Shown here: in pieces, positions 56,757 to 64,000 of the stretch
Layout: each line of letters begins with the position of its first letter
Position numbering within the stretch: position 1 is the stretch's first letter
DNA from: Rhodanobacter denitrificans
GTDB taxonomy: Bacteria > Pseudomonadota > Gammaproteobacteria > Xanthomonadales > Rhodanobacteraceae
Assembly (NCBI RefSeq): GCF_003335105.1
Contig: NZ_QFWQ01000003.1
Span: forward strand, 434,001-498,000
Length of the DNA: 64,000 nucleotides
Direction of reading: 5' to 3'
Notes under the pieces: generated by a model
What the model saw: the letters and a program-made list of their open reading frames with translations, nothing else
Databases searched by the model: none
Told to the model about the DNA's origin: nothing
Made by a program: the position numbers and the translations under genes

Positions 56757-56855
56757 GAGAAGTGAGTGGAGAGGAGTGAGGAACGAGTAAAAAGCTCGCC
56801 TCCCTCCGAACCTGCCGCTTCTCTCTCTTTTCTCACTTCTCTCAACTCATTCCTG
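56757..56855. repeat. Inverted pair of purine-rich GAGTGAGGA repeats (family C)
   Basis: A purine-rich run (56757-56787, GAGAAGTGAGTGGAGAGGAG and following) and a pyrimidine-rich partner (56818-56855, CTTCTCTCTCTTTTCTCACT and following) face each other between the SDR and efpL genes. The same family occurs at 5285-5320 and 57425-57497. Confidence 0.5.
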
Positions 56856-56860
56856 CCCCT

Positions 56861-57424
56861 ATGAAAGCTTCCGACGTCAAGAAAGGCAACGTGGTCGAAC
56901 ACGACGGCACCGTCTACCAGGTGCGCGACATCGAGCGCAGCTCGCCGAGTGCGCGTGGCGGCAATGTCACCTTCCGCTTCACCCTGTATTCGATCCCGGG
57001 CGGCCGCAAGTTCGATCTCAGCTTGCGCGCCGACGACGAGCTGAAAGAAATGGATCTGGTGCGCCGCGCCGCGAACTTCTCCTACATGGACGACGGCGCG
57101 TTCGTCTTCATGGACGCCGAGGATTACACCCAGTACCTGCTGTCGCCGGAACTGGTGGGCGACAACGCCGGCTACATCGTCGAGAGCGTCGAAGGCTACT
57201 ACGTGCAGCTGATCGACGACGCGCCGGTCGGCCTGCAGGTCCCTACCAGCGTGGTGCTGACCGTGGTCGATACCGCGCCCGAAATGAAGGGCTCCAGTGC
57301 CACCAAGCGCACCAAGCCGGCCAAGCTCGACACCGGCATCGAGATCCAGGTGCCCGAGTACATCACCAACGACGAAAAGGTGTGGGTGAATACGCTGACC
57401 GGCGAGTTCGCCGGCAGAGCCTGA
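56861..57424 (+). CDS. yeiP: Elongation factor P-like protein EfpL (YeiP)
   Basis: 187 residues, three beta-barrel domains like EF-P. The tip loop reads SSPSARGGN, with Arg32 where EF-P has its modified Lys; this is the mark of the EfpL/YeiP paralogue group. Further family blocks are [35 protein letters not shown] and [15 protein letters not shown]. EfpL helps ribosomes past polyproline stretches without lysine modification. ATG 56861 starts the frame; the upstream region is the family C repeat and carries no clear Shine-Dalgarno sequence. Confidence 0.93.
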   Translation: MKASDVKKGNVVEHDGTVYQVRDIERSSPSARGGNVTFRFTLYSIPGGRKFDLSLRADDELKEMDLVRRAANFSYMDDGAFVFMDAEDYTQYLLSPELVGDNAGYIVESVEGYYVQLIDDAPVGLQVPTSVVLTVVDTAPEMKGSSATKRTKPAKLDTGIEIQVPEYITNDEKVWVNTLTGEFAGRA

Positions 57425-57507
57425 GAGCAGGAACAAGTGGAAGGGAGTGAGGAACGGGTGGTTTTGTCATACTCGACTCCCGCCCCTCTTCACCCGCTTC
57501 CCGCCCC
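57425..57507. other. Gap between efpL and FUSC gene with family C sequence
   Basis: Contains GAGCAGGAACAAGTGGAAGG and GAGTGAGGAACGGG on one strand and CCCCTCTTCACCCGCTTCCC on the other, relatives of the family C repeat. TACTCGAC near 57470 might belong to a promoter, but no -35/-10 pair was found. Confidence 0.4.
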
Positions 57508-59592
57508 ATGTCCTCCAGCGCCTATTCGCTACGCGCGCATGCGATTGAGAGCCTGACCGCGATCAAGCGGCCGGACGTGCCGTGGCGGGTGGTGCTGCGC
57601 AATACCGCGGCGGTGGTGCTGCCGCTGGCCGCAGGCATGGCAACCGGCCATCCGCAGGTCGGACTGGGCGTGGCCGCCGGCGCACTGGACACGATGTTCT
57701 CCGACCAGCCCGGGCCCTACCGCCAGCGCCTGCGGCAACTGCTGCTGGCGTCCCTGGCCGCCGGCCTCGCCGCCCTGGTGGGTTTCCTGATCGGCGGCCA
57801 GTTGCTGCCGATCCTGCTCGCCACCGCCGCCTGCGGCTTCTTCGGCGGCCTGCTGGTGGTGTTCGGCACGGATACCGCGCGGGTCGGCATGACCAGCATG
57901 ATCCTGCTGGTGATCACTGCGTCGACCCCGACCTCGCTCGCTCACGCACTGGGTGGCGCGGCACTGATTTTCGCCGGCGGCTTGCTGCTGATGGTGTTCT
58001 CGCTGGCGGCGTGGCCGCTGCAGCGTTACTGGCCGGAGCGCATGGCACTGGCCAACGTGTACACGGGGCTGGCGGAACTGGCCAGGCAGCCGTCGCATGA
58101 CGAGGCCGACGTGCCCGCATTGACCGAGGCGATGACCACGCTGCAGCACACCCTGCTCGGCCGCGACCGCGCGCATGGCCGCGCGATGGAAGCGTTCGGC
58201 GTGCTGCTGGAACTGGCCGAGCGGATCCGGCTGGAACTCACCGCGATGAGCGCATTGCACGCCGCCCCCGCCATCCATGCGCTGTTCCGCGGCGATGCCG
58301 CCCGCGTGCTGGCGACGATCGCCGAAGCGCTGGAACGCGGCGACTCGCCCGAACAGGCCGACCATGCGCTGCAGACCCTGCGCGCCAGCGAGCACGCCCT
58401 GCTCGACAGCGGCGGCGACGCCGACGGCCTGGCCGCGCATATCCATGCACTGGCCGGCCAGCTGGCCGCCGCGGTGCGCAACGCCGACTGGGCCGGCAGC
58501 AGCGGCGAACTGCGCGCCAGTGCCGCGGAAACCCGGCTGCCCACGTCGCTGCGCAGCAGTTCTCCCTGGGCCACCCTGCGCGCCAGCCTCACCCCGCGTT
58601 CGGTGGCGTTCCGCCACGCCGTGCGCATGGCGGTCTGCCTCAGCGCCGCCCTGTGGATCTCTCGCCTGCTGCAACTGCCGCACGGCTACTGGCTGCCGAT
58701 GACCGCGGCGATCGTGCTGCGCCCGGACTTCGCCGCCACCTTCAATTTCGGCCTGCTGCGCGTGCTTGGCACCGTGCTCGGGCTGGTGCTCACCACCGTG
58801 CTGCTGCACATCACGCCGGACGAACCGTGGGCACACCTGGCGCTGATGGCGGTGCTGTGCATGGCGTTCCGCTACCTGGCCGGCGCGCACTACGGCATGG
58901 CAGTGGCGGCACTGACCGGCACCGTGGTGATCCTGCTCTCGTTCGAAGGGGTCAACCCCGGCCTGGCCGTATCCGACCGTGTGCTCAACACCGCGCTCGG
59001 CTGCGGCATGGCCCTGCTCGCCTATGTGGCGTGGCCGACCTGGGAGCGCGGCCGCGCGCGCGCCGCGCTGGCGGTGATGCTGGATGCGTACGCCAGCTAC
59101 CTGCAGGCGCTGGCGCAGCCCGGGCAGACCGCCATTCACAACGACACGCGTACTGCGGCGCGCACCGCGCGCACCAATGCGCAGGCCTCGATCGACCGCA
59201 TGCGCACCGAACCGGCCACGCCGCCGGAACTGCTGGCGCTGGCGCGCGCGCTGTTCGCCAACGGCAACCGCCTCGCCCGTACCGCGATGACGCTGGAAGC
59301 CACCCTCGACGATCTCGCCACGCTGGCCGAACCGGCAGGCATCTCCCGCTTCGTAGAGCAGGCGGCCGGCGCCGTGCGGACGGTTGCCGCCGCCTTGCGC
59401 GAACGGCGTCCGGCTGCCCCGCTGCCCGATCTGCGCGCAATGCAGCGCCACCTGGTCGCCACGATGCAGGCAGGCGGCGACCCCGCTGCCGCCGAGTTGC
59501 TGACGCGGATCAGCGACCGCTTGGTCGACAACATCAACACGCTGGCCCACGTGACGAACCGCACCCGGCCGGACGTACCCGCCTCGGCGTAG
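57508..59592 (+). CDS. FUSC family inner-membrane protein (YccS/YhfK-like)
   Basis: 694 residues with two blocks of about six membrane helices (about 25-165 and 375-530) separated by a cytoplasmic helical region and followed by a helical C-terminal domain. VLRNTAAVVLPLAAGMATGH and RHAVRMAVCLSAALWISRLL open the two hydrophobic blocks; WLPMTAAIVLRPDFAATFNF and VLGTVLGLVLTTVLLHI are the typical FUSC segment. These proteins are related to aromatic acid and fusaric acid exporters; the substrate is unknown. It starts a run of co-oriented genes to 62641. Confidence 0.88.
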   Translation: MSSSAYSLRAHAIESLTAIKRPDVPWRVVLRNTAAVVLPLAAGMATGHPQVGLGVAAGALDTMFSDQPGPYRQRLRQLLLASLAAGLAALVGFLIGGQLLPILLATAACGFFGGLLVVFGTDTARVGMTSMILLVITASTPTSLAHALGGAALIFAGGLLLMVFSLAAWPLQRYWPERMALANVYTGLAELARQPSHDEADVPALTEAMTTLQHTLLGRDRAHGRAMEAFGVLLELAERIRLELTAMSALHAAPAIHALFRGDAARVLATIAEALERGDSPEQADHALQTLRASEHALLDSGGDADGLAAHIHALAGQLAAAVRNADWAGSSGELRASAAETRLPTSLRSSSPWATLRASLTPRSVAFRHAVRMAVCLSAALWISRLLQLPHGYWLPMTAAIVLRPDFAATFNFGLLRVLGTVLGLVLTTVLLHITPDEPWAHLALMAVLCMAFRYLAGAHYGMAVAALTGTVVILLSFEGVNPGLAVSDRVLNTALGCGMALLAYVAWPTWERGRARAALAVMLDAYASYLQALAQPGQTAIHNDTRTAARTARTNAQASIDRMRTEPATPPELLALARALFANGNRLARTAMTLEATLDDLATLAEPAGISRFVEQAAGAVRTVAAALRERRPAAPLPDLRAMQRHLVATMQAGGDPAAAELLTRISDRLVDNINTLAHVTNRTRPDVPASA

Positions 59593-59650
59593 CCTTGCGC
59601 ATGTGCGGGCGCAACGCGACGCCATGGCGCGGAGGTTTTACACTGCGCGG

Positions 59651-60685
59651 ATGCTGAAGATCGACACGCACGCGCACATCCTGCCCCGCGACTGGCCGAA
59701 CCTCGCAGCCAAGTACGGCGATGACCGCTTCCCGGTGATGACGCATACCGACGGGCGCCACCGCATCTACAAGGACAGCCGCTTCTTCCGCGAAGTGTGG
59801 GATTCGGCGTTCGACCCGCAGACGCGCATCGACGACTACGCCCGCTTCGGCGTCGACGTGCAGGTGATCTCCACCGTGCCGGTGCTGTTCTCGTACTGGG
59901 CGCCCGGCCACCAGGCGCTGGAACTGCACCGCCACCTCAACGAGCACATGGCCGGCATCTGCCGCGACTTCCCGCGCCACTACGCCGGCATCGGCACCGT
60001 GCCACTGCAGGCGCCGCAACTGGCCGTGCGCGAGCTGGAACGCTGCATCGACGAGCTGGGCCTGCAGGGCGTGCAGATCGGTTCGCACTGCGGCGACTGG
60101 AACCTGGATGCGCCTGAGCTGTTCCCGTTCTTCGAGGCTGCTGCCGATCTCGGCGCCGCGGTGCTGGTGCACCCCTGGGACATGATGGGCATGGCCAGCA
60201 TGCCGAAATACTGGATGCCGTGGCTGGTCGGCATGCCAGCCGAGCAGTCGCGTGCCGCCTGCTGCCTGGTCTTCGGCGGCGTGCTGGAGCGGCTGCCGAA
60301 GCTGCGCGTGATGCTGGCCCACGGCGGCGGCAGCTTCCCCTCGACGATCGGCCGCATCGAGCACGGCTTCCGGATGCGCCCCGACCTGGTCGCCACCGAC
60401 AACCCGCGCAATCCGCGCGAGTACCTCAAGCGCTTCTATTTCGACTCCTGCGTGCACGACGACCAGGCGCTGCGCTATCTGCTGGATGTGACGGGCGCCC
60501 GCCAGGTGATGCTCGGCACCGACTATCCTTTTCCGCTGGGGGAACAGGAACCCGGCAGCGGCATCGAGGCGCTGGGCCTGGACGAAGCCGACCGTGCGCG
60601 CCTGTTCCACGGCACCGCGCTGGAATGGCTGGGTCTGCCCCGCCGCCGCTTCGCTCCCGATCCCATCCCGAAGGAACCCGCATGA
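59651..60685 (+). CDS. 2-amino-3-carboxymuconate-6-semialdehyde decarboxylase (ACMSD)
   Basis: 344 residues (known bacterial ACMSD 334). A zinc enzyme of the amidohydrolase fold that diverts the kynurenine pathway to 2-aminomuconate. KIDTHAHILP supplies His7 and His9; VLVHPWDMMG gives His174 and GTDYPFPLG gives Asp291, the usual set of metal ligands and catalytic acid. YGDDRFPVM and RIYKDSRFFREVWD match the family N-terminus. ATG 59651 (MLKIDTH) is the family start; an upstream ATG in frame (59603) would add 16 basic residues. The stop overlaps the next gene (ATGA), and kynureninase is close by. Confidence 0.92.
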   Translation: MLKIDTHAHILPRDWPNLAAKYGDDRFPVMTHTDGRHRIYKDSRFFREVWDSAFDPQTRIDDYARFGVDVQVISTVPVLFSYWAPGHQALELHRHLNEHMAGICRDFPRHYAGIGTVPLQAPQLAVRELERCIDELGLQGVQIGSHCGDWNLDAPELFPFFEAAADLGAAVLVHPWDMMGMASMPKYWMPWLVGMPAEQSRAACCLVFGGVLERLPKLRVMLAHGGGSFPSTIGRIEHGFRMRPDLVATDNPRNPREYLKRFYFDSCVHDDQALRYLLDVTGARQVMLGTDYPFPLGEQEPGSGIEALGLDEADRARLFHGTALEWLGLPRRRFAPDPIPKEPA

Positions 60686-61200
60686 GCCTCCTGCGCAGCA
60701 CCACCCTCGCGATCGCCTTCGCCAGCGCCCTGCTGGCCGGCGGTGCACGCGCCGCCGACGTCAGCATGGCCGACGGCAGCGTCCACTTCAGCACGCCGGA
60801 CAACTGGCTCGGCATCATGGAAACCCAGGGCGACCCCGAAGCCCGCGTATTCCAGGTGCCCGACCCGTCGCCCACCGGCAGGAACAGCCTCGCCCGCGTC
60901 ACCGTCACGGTGAAGCAGGTGGCCGACCTCAACGGTTTCAACCAGTACCGCAGCGACGCCACCGCGAAAGCCATGGCGTTGCCCGGCTACAAGGCCGCCG
61001 CGGTGCCGCCGGGTCCGAACAGCAACGTCTACACCGCGCAGGAAAACGCCGCCACCTTCAGCTATACCGAGCACTACTGGTTCAAGAACGGCCATGCGAT
61101 CCAGCTGCGCTGCATGCGCCCCAGCCAGACCCAGGCCGGTGCCGACTGGAAGGCCGCCTTTGACAAGGGCTGCGACGCGATCGCCGCGCAACTGAAATAA
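60682..61200 (+). CDS. Secreted protein of unknown function coupled to ACMSD
   Basis: 172 residues. A signal peptide (MSLLRSTTLAIAFASALLAG; cut after ARA, residue about 25) is followed by a mixed beta/alpha domain with WLGIMETQGDPEARVFQVPD and FSYTEHYWFKNGHAIQLRCM. Two cysteines (in LRCMRP and KGCDA) could pair. No family was recognised. The start codon overlaps the ACMSD stop by four bases (ATGA), so it is translated in the same operon. Its C-terminal repeat region (61212-61345) leads to kynU. A periplasmic role linked to tryptophan catabolism is only a guess by position. Confidence 0.75.
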   Translation: MSLLRSTTLAIAFASALLAGGARAADVSMADGSVHFSTPDNWLGIMETQGDPEARVFQVPDPSPTGRNSLARVTVTVKQVADLNGFNQYRSDATAKAMALPGYKAAAVPPGPNSNVYTAQENAATFSYTEHYWFKNGHAIQLRCMRPSQTQAGADWKAAFDKGCDAIAAQLK

Positions 61201-61211
61201 CCTGCCATCGA

Positions 61212-61345
61212 CTCCCTCCTCTGCCCCGCAGGGGAGGGTTGGGGTGGGGTTGCTCTTGATCTTCCCGCCAGCTCGGACAACCCCTCACCTGAAGGACTCC
61301 TTTCAGTCGCCAACCTCCCCCTGCACACGGGGGGAGTAGCCAATA
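61212..61345. repeat. GGGGAGGGTTGGGGTGGGG-type intergenic repeat (family D)
   Basis: CTCCTCTGCCCCGCAGGGGA followed by GGGTTGGGGTGGGG at the left and CAACCTCCCCCTGCACACGG followed by GGGGAG at the right form an imperfect inverted pair. Such C/G-rich direct and inverted repeats are common between genes in related bacteria. It fills the gap before kynU. Confidence 0.5.
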
Positions 61346-61363
61346 CACCGAAGAGATCGTTCG

Positions 61364-62641
61364 ATGCCCGCAAGTTTCGAAGCCACCCCCGACTGGGCCA
61401 ATGCCCAGGACGCCGCCGACCCGCTGCGCGCGTTCCGCGACGAGTTCCTGATCCCGCCGCACGAAGGCCGTGACAGTACGTACTTCTGCGGCAATTCGCT
61501 GGGCCTGCAGCCGCGCGCGGTGCGCGAAGCCGTCAACGCGGAACTGGACTACTGGGGCGAGCTGGGCGTGGAAGGCCACTTCAAGGGCCGCCTGCCGTGG
61601 ATGGATTACCACGAGTTCGTGCGCGACGACCTCGCCGCCGTGGTCGGCGCGAAGCCCGTCGAAGTAGTGGCGATGAACACCCTGGGCGTGAACCTGCACC
61701 TGATGATGGTGAGCTTTTACCGCCCCACCGCCGAGCGGCCGGCGATCCTGATCGAAGGCGGCGCATTTCCCACCGACCGTTACGCGGTGGAATCGCAGAT
61801 CCGCTTCCACGGCTTCGATCCAGCCAGCGCGCTGATCGAACTGCAGCCCGACGAACCCAACGGCACCACCTCACTCGCCGCGATCGAACGCGCGCTGGCC
61901 AAACATGGCTCGCGCATCGCGCTGCTGCTGCTGCCCGGCGTGCAGTACCGCACCGGCCAGGCCTTCGACCTCGAGGCGATCACCGCACTCGGCCACAAGC
62001 ACGGCTGCACCGTCGGCTTCGACCTTGCCCATGCCGTCGGCAACCTGCCGCTGCAACTGCACGACAGCGGCGCCGACTTCGCGATCTGGTGCAGCTACAA
62101 GTACCTCAACAGCGGCCCCGGCGCGATCGGCGGCGCGTTCGTGCACGAACGCCATGCGCAAGCCGTGCTGCCGCGCTTCGCCGGCTGGTGGGGCCACGAC
62201 AAGGCCACCCGCTTCCAGATGGGCCCCGAATTCGCGCCAACGGCAGGTGCCGACGGCTGGCAGCTGTCCAACCCGCCGATCCTCGCCCTGGCGCCGTTGC
62301 GCGTGTCGCTGCAGGTCTTCCGCCGTGCCGGCATGAGCGCACTGCGCGAGAAGTCGCTGCAACTCACCGGCTACCTGGAATGGCTGGTGCAGACGCAACT
62401 CGCCAACGTGCTGCAGGTGGTGACCCCCGCCGAACCGCAACGCCGCGGCGCCCAGCTCTCCATTCGCGTGATCGGCGGCCGCGAGCACGGCCGTGCCCTG
62501 TTCGACTACCTGATGGACCACGGCATCATCGGCGACTGGCGCGAACCCGACGTGATCCGCATCTCGCCAGCGCCGCTGTACAACCGGTTTGCGGATTGTC
62601 TGGCGTTTGCGGAGGCGGTTCGGGCGTGGAGTCGGGGCTGA
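61364..62641 (+). CDS. kynU: Kynureninase (KynU)
   Basis: 425 residues. A PLP fold type I enzyme that splits kynurenine into anthranilate and alanine, or 3-hydroxykynurenine into 3-hydroxyanthranilate and alanine. YFCGNSLGLQPRAVREAV, GVEGHFKG and the PLP lysine Lys246 in IWCSYKYLNSGPG are all in place; GGAFVHERH and RFAGWWGHDK follow. The length matches bacterial KynU (about 416). With ACMSD two genes upstream, the 3-hydroxykynurenine route to 2-aminomuconate is suggested. Kynurenine monooxygenase and 3-hydroxyanthranilate dioxygenase are not in the window. Confidence 0.96.
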   Translation: MPASFEATPDWANAQDAADPLRAFRDEFLIPPHEGRDSTYFCGNSLGLQPRAVREAVNAELDYWGELGVEGHFKGRLPWMDYHEFVRDDLAAVVGAKPVEVVAMNTLGVNLHLMMVSFYRPTAERPAILIEGGAFPTDRYAVESQIRFHGFDPASALIELQPDEPNGTTSLAAIERALAKHGSRIALLLLPGVQYRTGQAFDLEAITALGHKHGCTVGFDLAHAVGNLPLQLHDSGADFAIWCSYKYLNSGPGAIGGAFVHERHAQAVLPRFAGWWGHDKATRFQMGPEFAPTAGADGWQLSNPPILALAPLRVSLQVFRRAGMSALREKSLQLTGYLEWLVQTQLANVLQVVTPAEPQRRGAQLSIRVIGGREHGRALFDYLMDHGIIGDWREPDVIRISPAPLYNRFADCLAFAEAVRAWSRG

Positions 62642-62767
62642 CACACCCGACACGTCGATTGCCTGTGCCCGCCGCCCCTTGCCGACAGTCGTGACTCTCA
62701 GCTTCCGGCGACGCTGACTGCGCCCGCGCCAGCCAGCTTTTGGGCAGACATCGTCTGCCGACCAACC

Positions 62768-62798
62768 TTGCAGCATTACGGCAAACCGCCTCTATACT
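62768..62798 (+). promoter_or_regulatory. Candidate promoter of the TPR gene
   Basis: TATACT (62793-62798) is a strong -10 box; TTGCAG (62768-62773) is a fair -35 box, but the spacing is 19 bp, longer than ideal. It lies 25 bp before the GTG start at 62824. Confidence 0.4.
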
Positions 62799-62823
62799 CG
62801 CCACAGTCAGAGAAGGTGACGCC

Positions 62824-64000
62824 GTGGAAGAGTTCCTTGCCCGCCTGAGACAGCACAAGCTGGTGCAATGGGCGATCGGTTACGCCGCCGTGGCGATAGC
62901 ACTGATCCCCGTCTTGGATGTAATTGCCGTGCAGTTCGGCTGGCCGGAAGGTTTGCGGCGAGGCATAACACTCGCGCTGATCATGGGGTTCTTCGTAGTA
63001 CTGGTAGTGGCGTGGTATCACGGTGAGCGCAGCGCACAGAAAATGCCGCGCTCCGAAATGCTGGCGGTCGCAGGTCTGGTCATCCTCAGCAGCGCACTGA
63101 TGTGGCGTGTGGCGCCGGTTGCCCACGATGCCGTCGCCATAACCCGCACGACAGCAACGATCGATGCCGCGACACTTGCCGCCAAACTGGCGAAGATCTC
63201 GGACAAGTCCGTCGCCGTGCTGCCGCTGGCCAACGAAAGCGGCGATCCGAAGCGGCAGTACTTCTCCGACGGCCTATCCGAGGAGCTGATCTCCGACCTC
63301 ACCCAGATCAACGGGCTGAAAGTGATCGGCAAGTACTCCAGCTTCAAGTTCCGCGATTCCGAGGACAGTCCGGCGCAGATCGGCGCGGCGCTCGGGGTGG
63401 CCAACCTGATCCAGGGGTCGGTGTTCCAGCAAGGCGATCGCATTCGGGTCACGGTGGGCATGATCCGCGCCAAGGACGGCAGCAATGTCTGGTCGCACAG
63501 TTACGATGAGCAGCTCAAAGACGTGTTCGCGATCCAGTCGAAGATCGGCCAGGCCGTCGCCGCTGCGCTCAAAGTCCAGTTGCTGGGGAAGGCCATCATC
63601 TCAAGCGACAAACCGCCCGGTGGCAATGTCGAGGCTTACCAGCTGATGCTGCAAGGGCGCGCGTTTGCCGTGCACTTCACCGAATCAGACATGCGCCAAG
63701 GCATCGCGCTGCTCGAACAGGCAATCAAGCTCGAACCCAACTACGCCTATGCCTGGGGCGCACTGTCCACTGCCTTGGTCAATCAGGGGCAGATATCCAT
63801 GACCGGCGATGCGCGCCAACAGGCGTACGAGCAAGCCCGCAAGGCGGCAGACAGGCAGCAGGCGCTGATGCCGGACGCGGCCGCTACCTACAGTGCTCGC
63901 GGTTACTTGTTGTCGAACGTCGATAACGATCCGGTGGGTGCGCTGGATGAATACAGGAAGGCGTTGGCGCTGGAACCGAACGATGGCAGAACGATGAATT
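62824..64000 (+). CDS. Membrane-anchored TPR protein with FlgO/TolB-N-like domain (5' part)
   Basis: 392 codons of a gene that runs off the right edge. Two membrane helices (about 17-36 and 47-66) and a third (about 80-96) open the protein. Residues about 130-255 hold the domain typical of CadC- and adenylate-cyclase-like proteins: ISDKSVAVLPLANESGDPKR, QYFSDGLSEELISDLTQING and IQGSVFQQGDRIRVTVGMIRA. TPR repeats follow (about 270-392). Unlike many relatives there is no N-terminal winged-helix domain. GTG 62824 follows GAAGG. Its function is unknown; a scaffolding or sensory role at the membrane is likely. Confidence 0.8.
   Translation, partial: MEEFLARLRQHKLVQWAIGYAAVAIALIPVLDVIAVQFGWPEGLRRGITLALIMGFFVVLVVAWYHGERSAQKMPRSEMLAVAGLVILSSALMWRVAPVAHDAVAITRTTATIDAATLAAKLAKISDKSVAVLPLANESGDPKRQYFSDGLSEELISDLTQINGLKVIGKYSSFKFRDSEDSPAQIGAALGVANLIQGSVFQQGDRIRVTVGMIRAKDGSNVWSHSYDEQLKDVFAIQSKIGQAVAAALKVQLLGKAIISSDKPPGGNVEAYQLMLQGRAFAVHFTESDMRQGIALLEQAIKLEPNYAYAWGALSTALVNQGQISMTGDARQQAYEQARKAADRQQALMPDAAATYSARGYLLSNVDNDPVGALDEYRKALALEPNDGRTMN

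Overview
The window is GC-rich chromosomal DNA of a gammaproteobacterium, most likely a xanthomonad relative (Rhodanobacteraceae or Xanthomonadaceae: Rhodanobacter, Dyella or Frateuria type). The placement rests on gene content: a methionine synthase split into two adjacent genes, a short lipid-A-disaccharide-synthase N-terminal-like protein, a short FeoB followed by a Cys-rich partner, an ECF sigma/DGPF pair, a minor-pilin/PilY1 operon, a leucine-degradation (liu) gene group, and many palindromic intergenic repeats of the 'GTAGGGCGGGCA' kind. It is an inference from content, not a taxonomic search. No prophage, IS element or CRISPR array was seen. Nearly all of the DNA is core metabolism and housekeeping.

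Layout. 1-382: start of a large NAD-glutamate dehydrogenase, reading off the left edge. 901-5283: a two-gene RND efflux pump with no outer-membrane channel beside it, converging on an acyl-CoA dehydrogenase (5458-6618). 6751-11517: an ArsR-methyltransferase fusion regulator, then the two halves of cobalamin-dependent methionine synthase. 12080-12443: tRNA-Val(CAC) followed by tandem 126-bp repeats that each carry the 3' part of the tRNA and a terminator. 12464-16195: a very large GAF/GGDEF/globin-like/GAF/EAL signalling protein. 16316-18153: ECF42-type sigma factor with its DGPF partner. 18315-27259: recCBD. 27267-34436: type IV pilus minor pilins and PilY1, read leftwards, with a TPR-GGDEF protein upstream (34621-36519). 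36754-36829: tRNA-Thr(CGT).

37047-44320: the classic murJ-ribF-ileS-lspA-ispH cluster on the minus strand, divergent from rpsT (44555-44818). 45016-47389: feoA-feoB-Cys-rich protein for ferrous iron uptake, divergent from liuC. 47511-51889: leucine/isovalerate catabolism genes (liuC, a cupin, liuD, liuE). 51954-55124: a secreted amidohydrolase, a NUDIX hydrolase that abuts a decayed glutathione-S-transferase fragment, and two GNAT acetyltransferases. 55329-59592: an RcnB-like periplasmic protein, an SDR dehydrogenase, the EF-P-like factor EfpL and a FUSC-type membrane protein. 59651-62641: ACMSD, a coupled secreted protein of unknown function, and kynureninase, which together point to tryptophan/kynurenine degradation. 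62824-64000: the start of a membrane-anchored TPR protein running off the right edge.

The most unusual structure is the tRNA-Val repeat array. It resembles the organisation described downstream of tyrT in E. coli (rtT repeats), but here it is on a valine tRNA and uses a different unit. Other points of interest are the composite c-di-GMP protein with a possible globin sensor between its GGDEF and EAL halves, a His-rich loop inserted in MetH, a perfect palindrome in front of the metH regulator, and several families of intergenic repeats, one of which sits inside the recC-recB junction.
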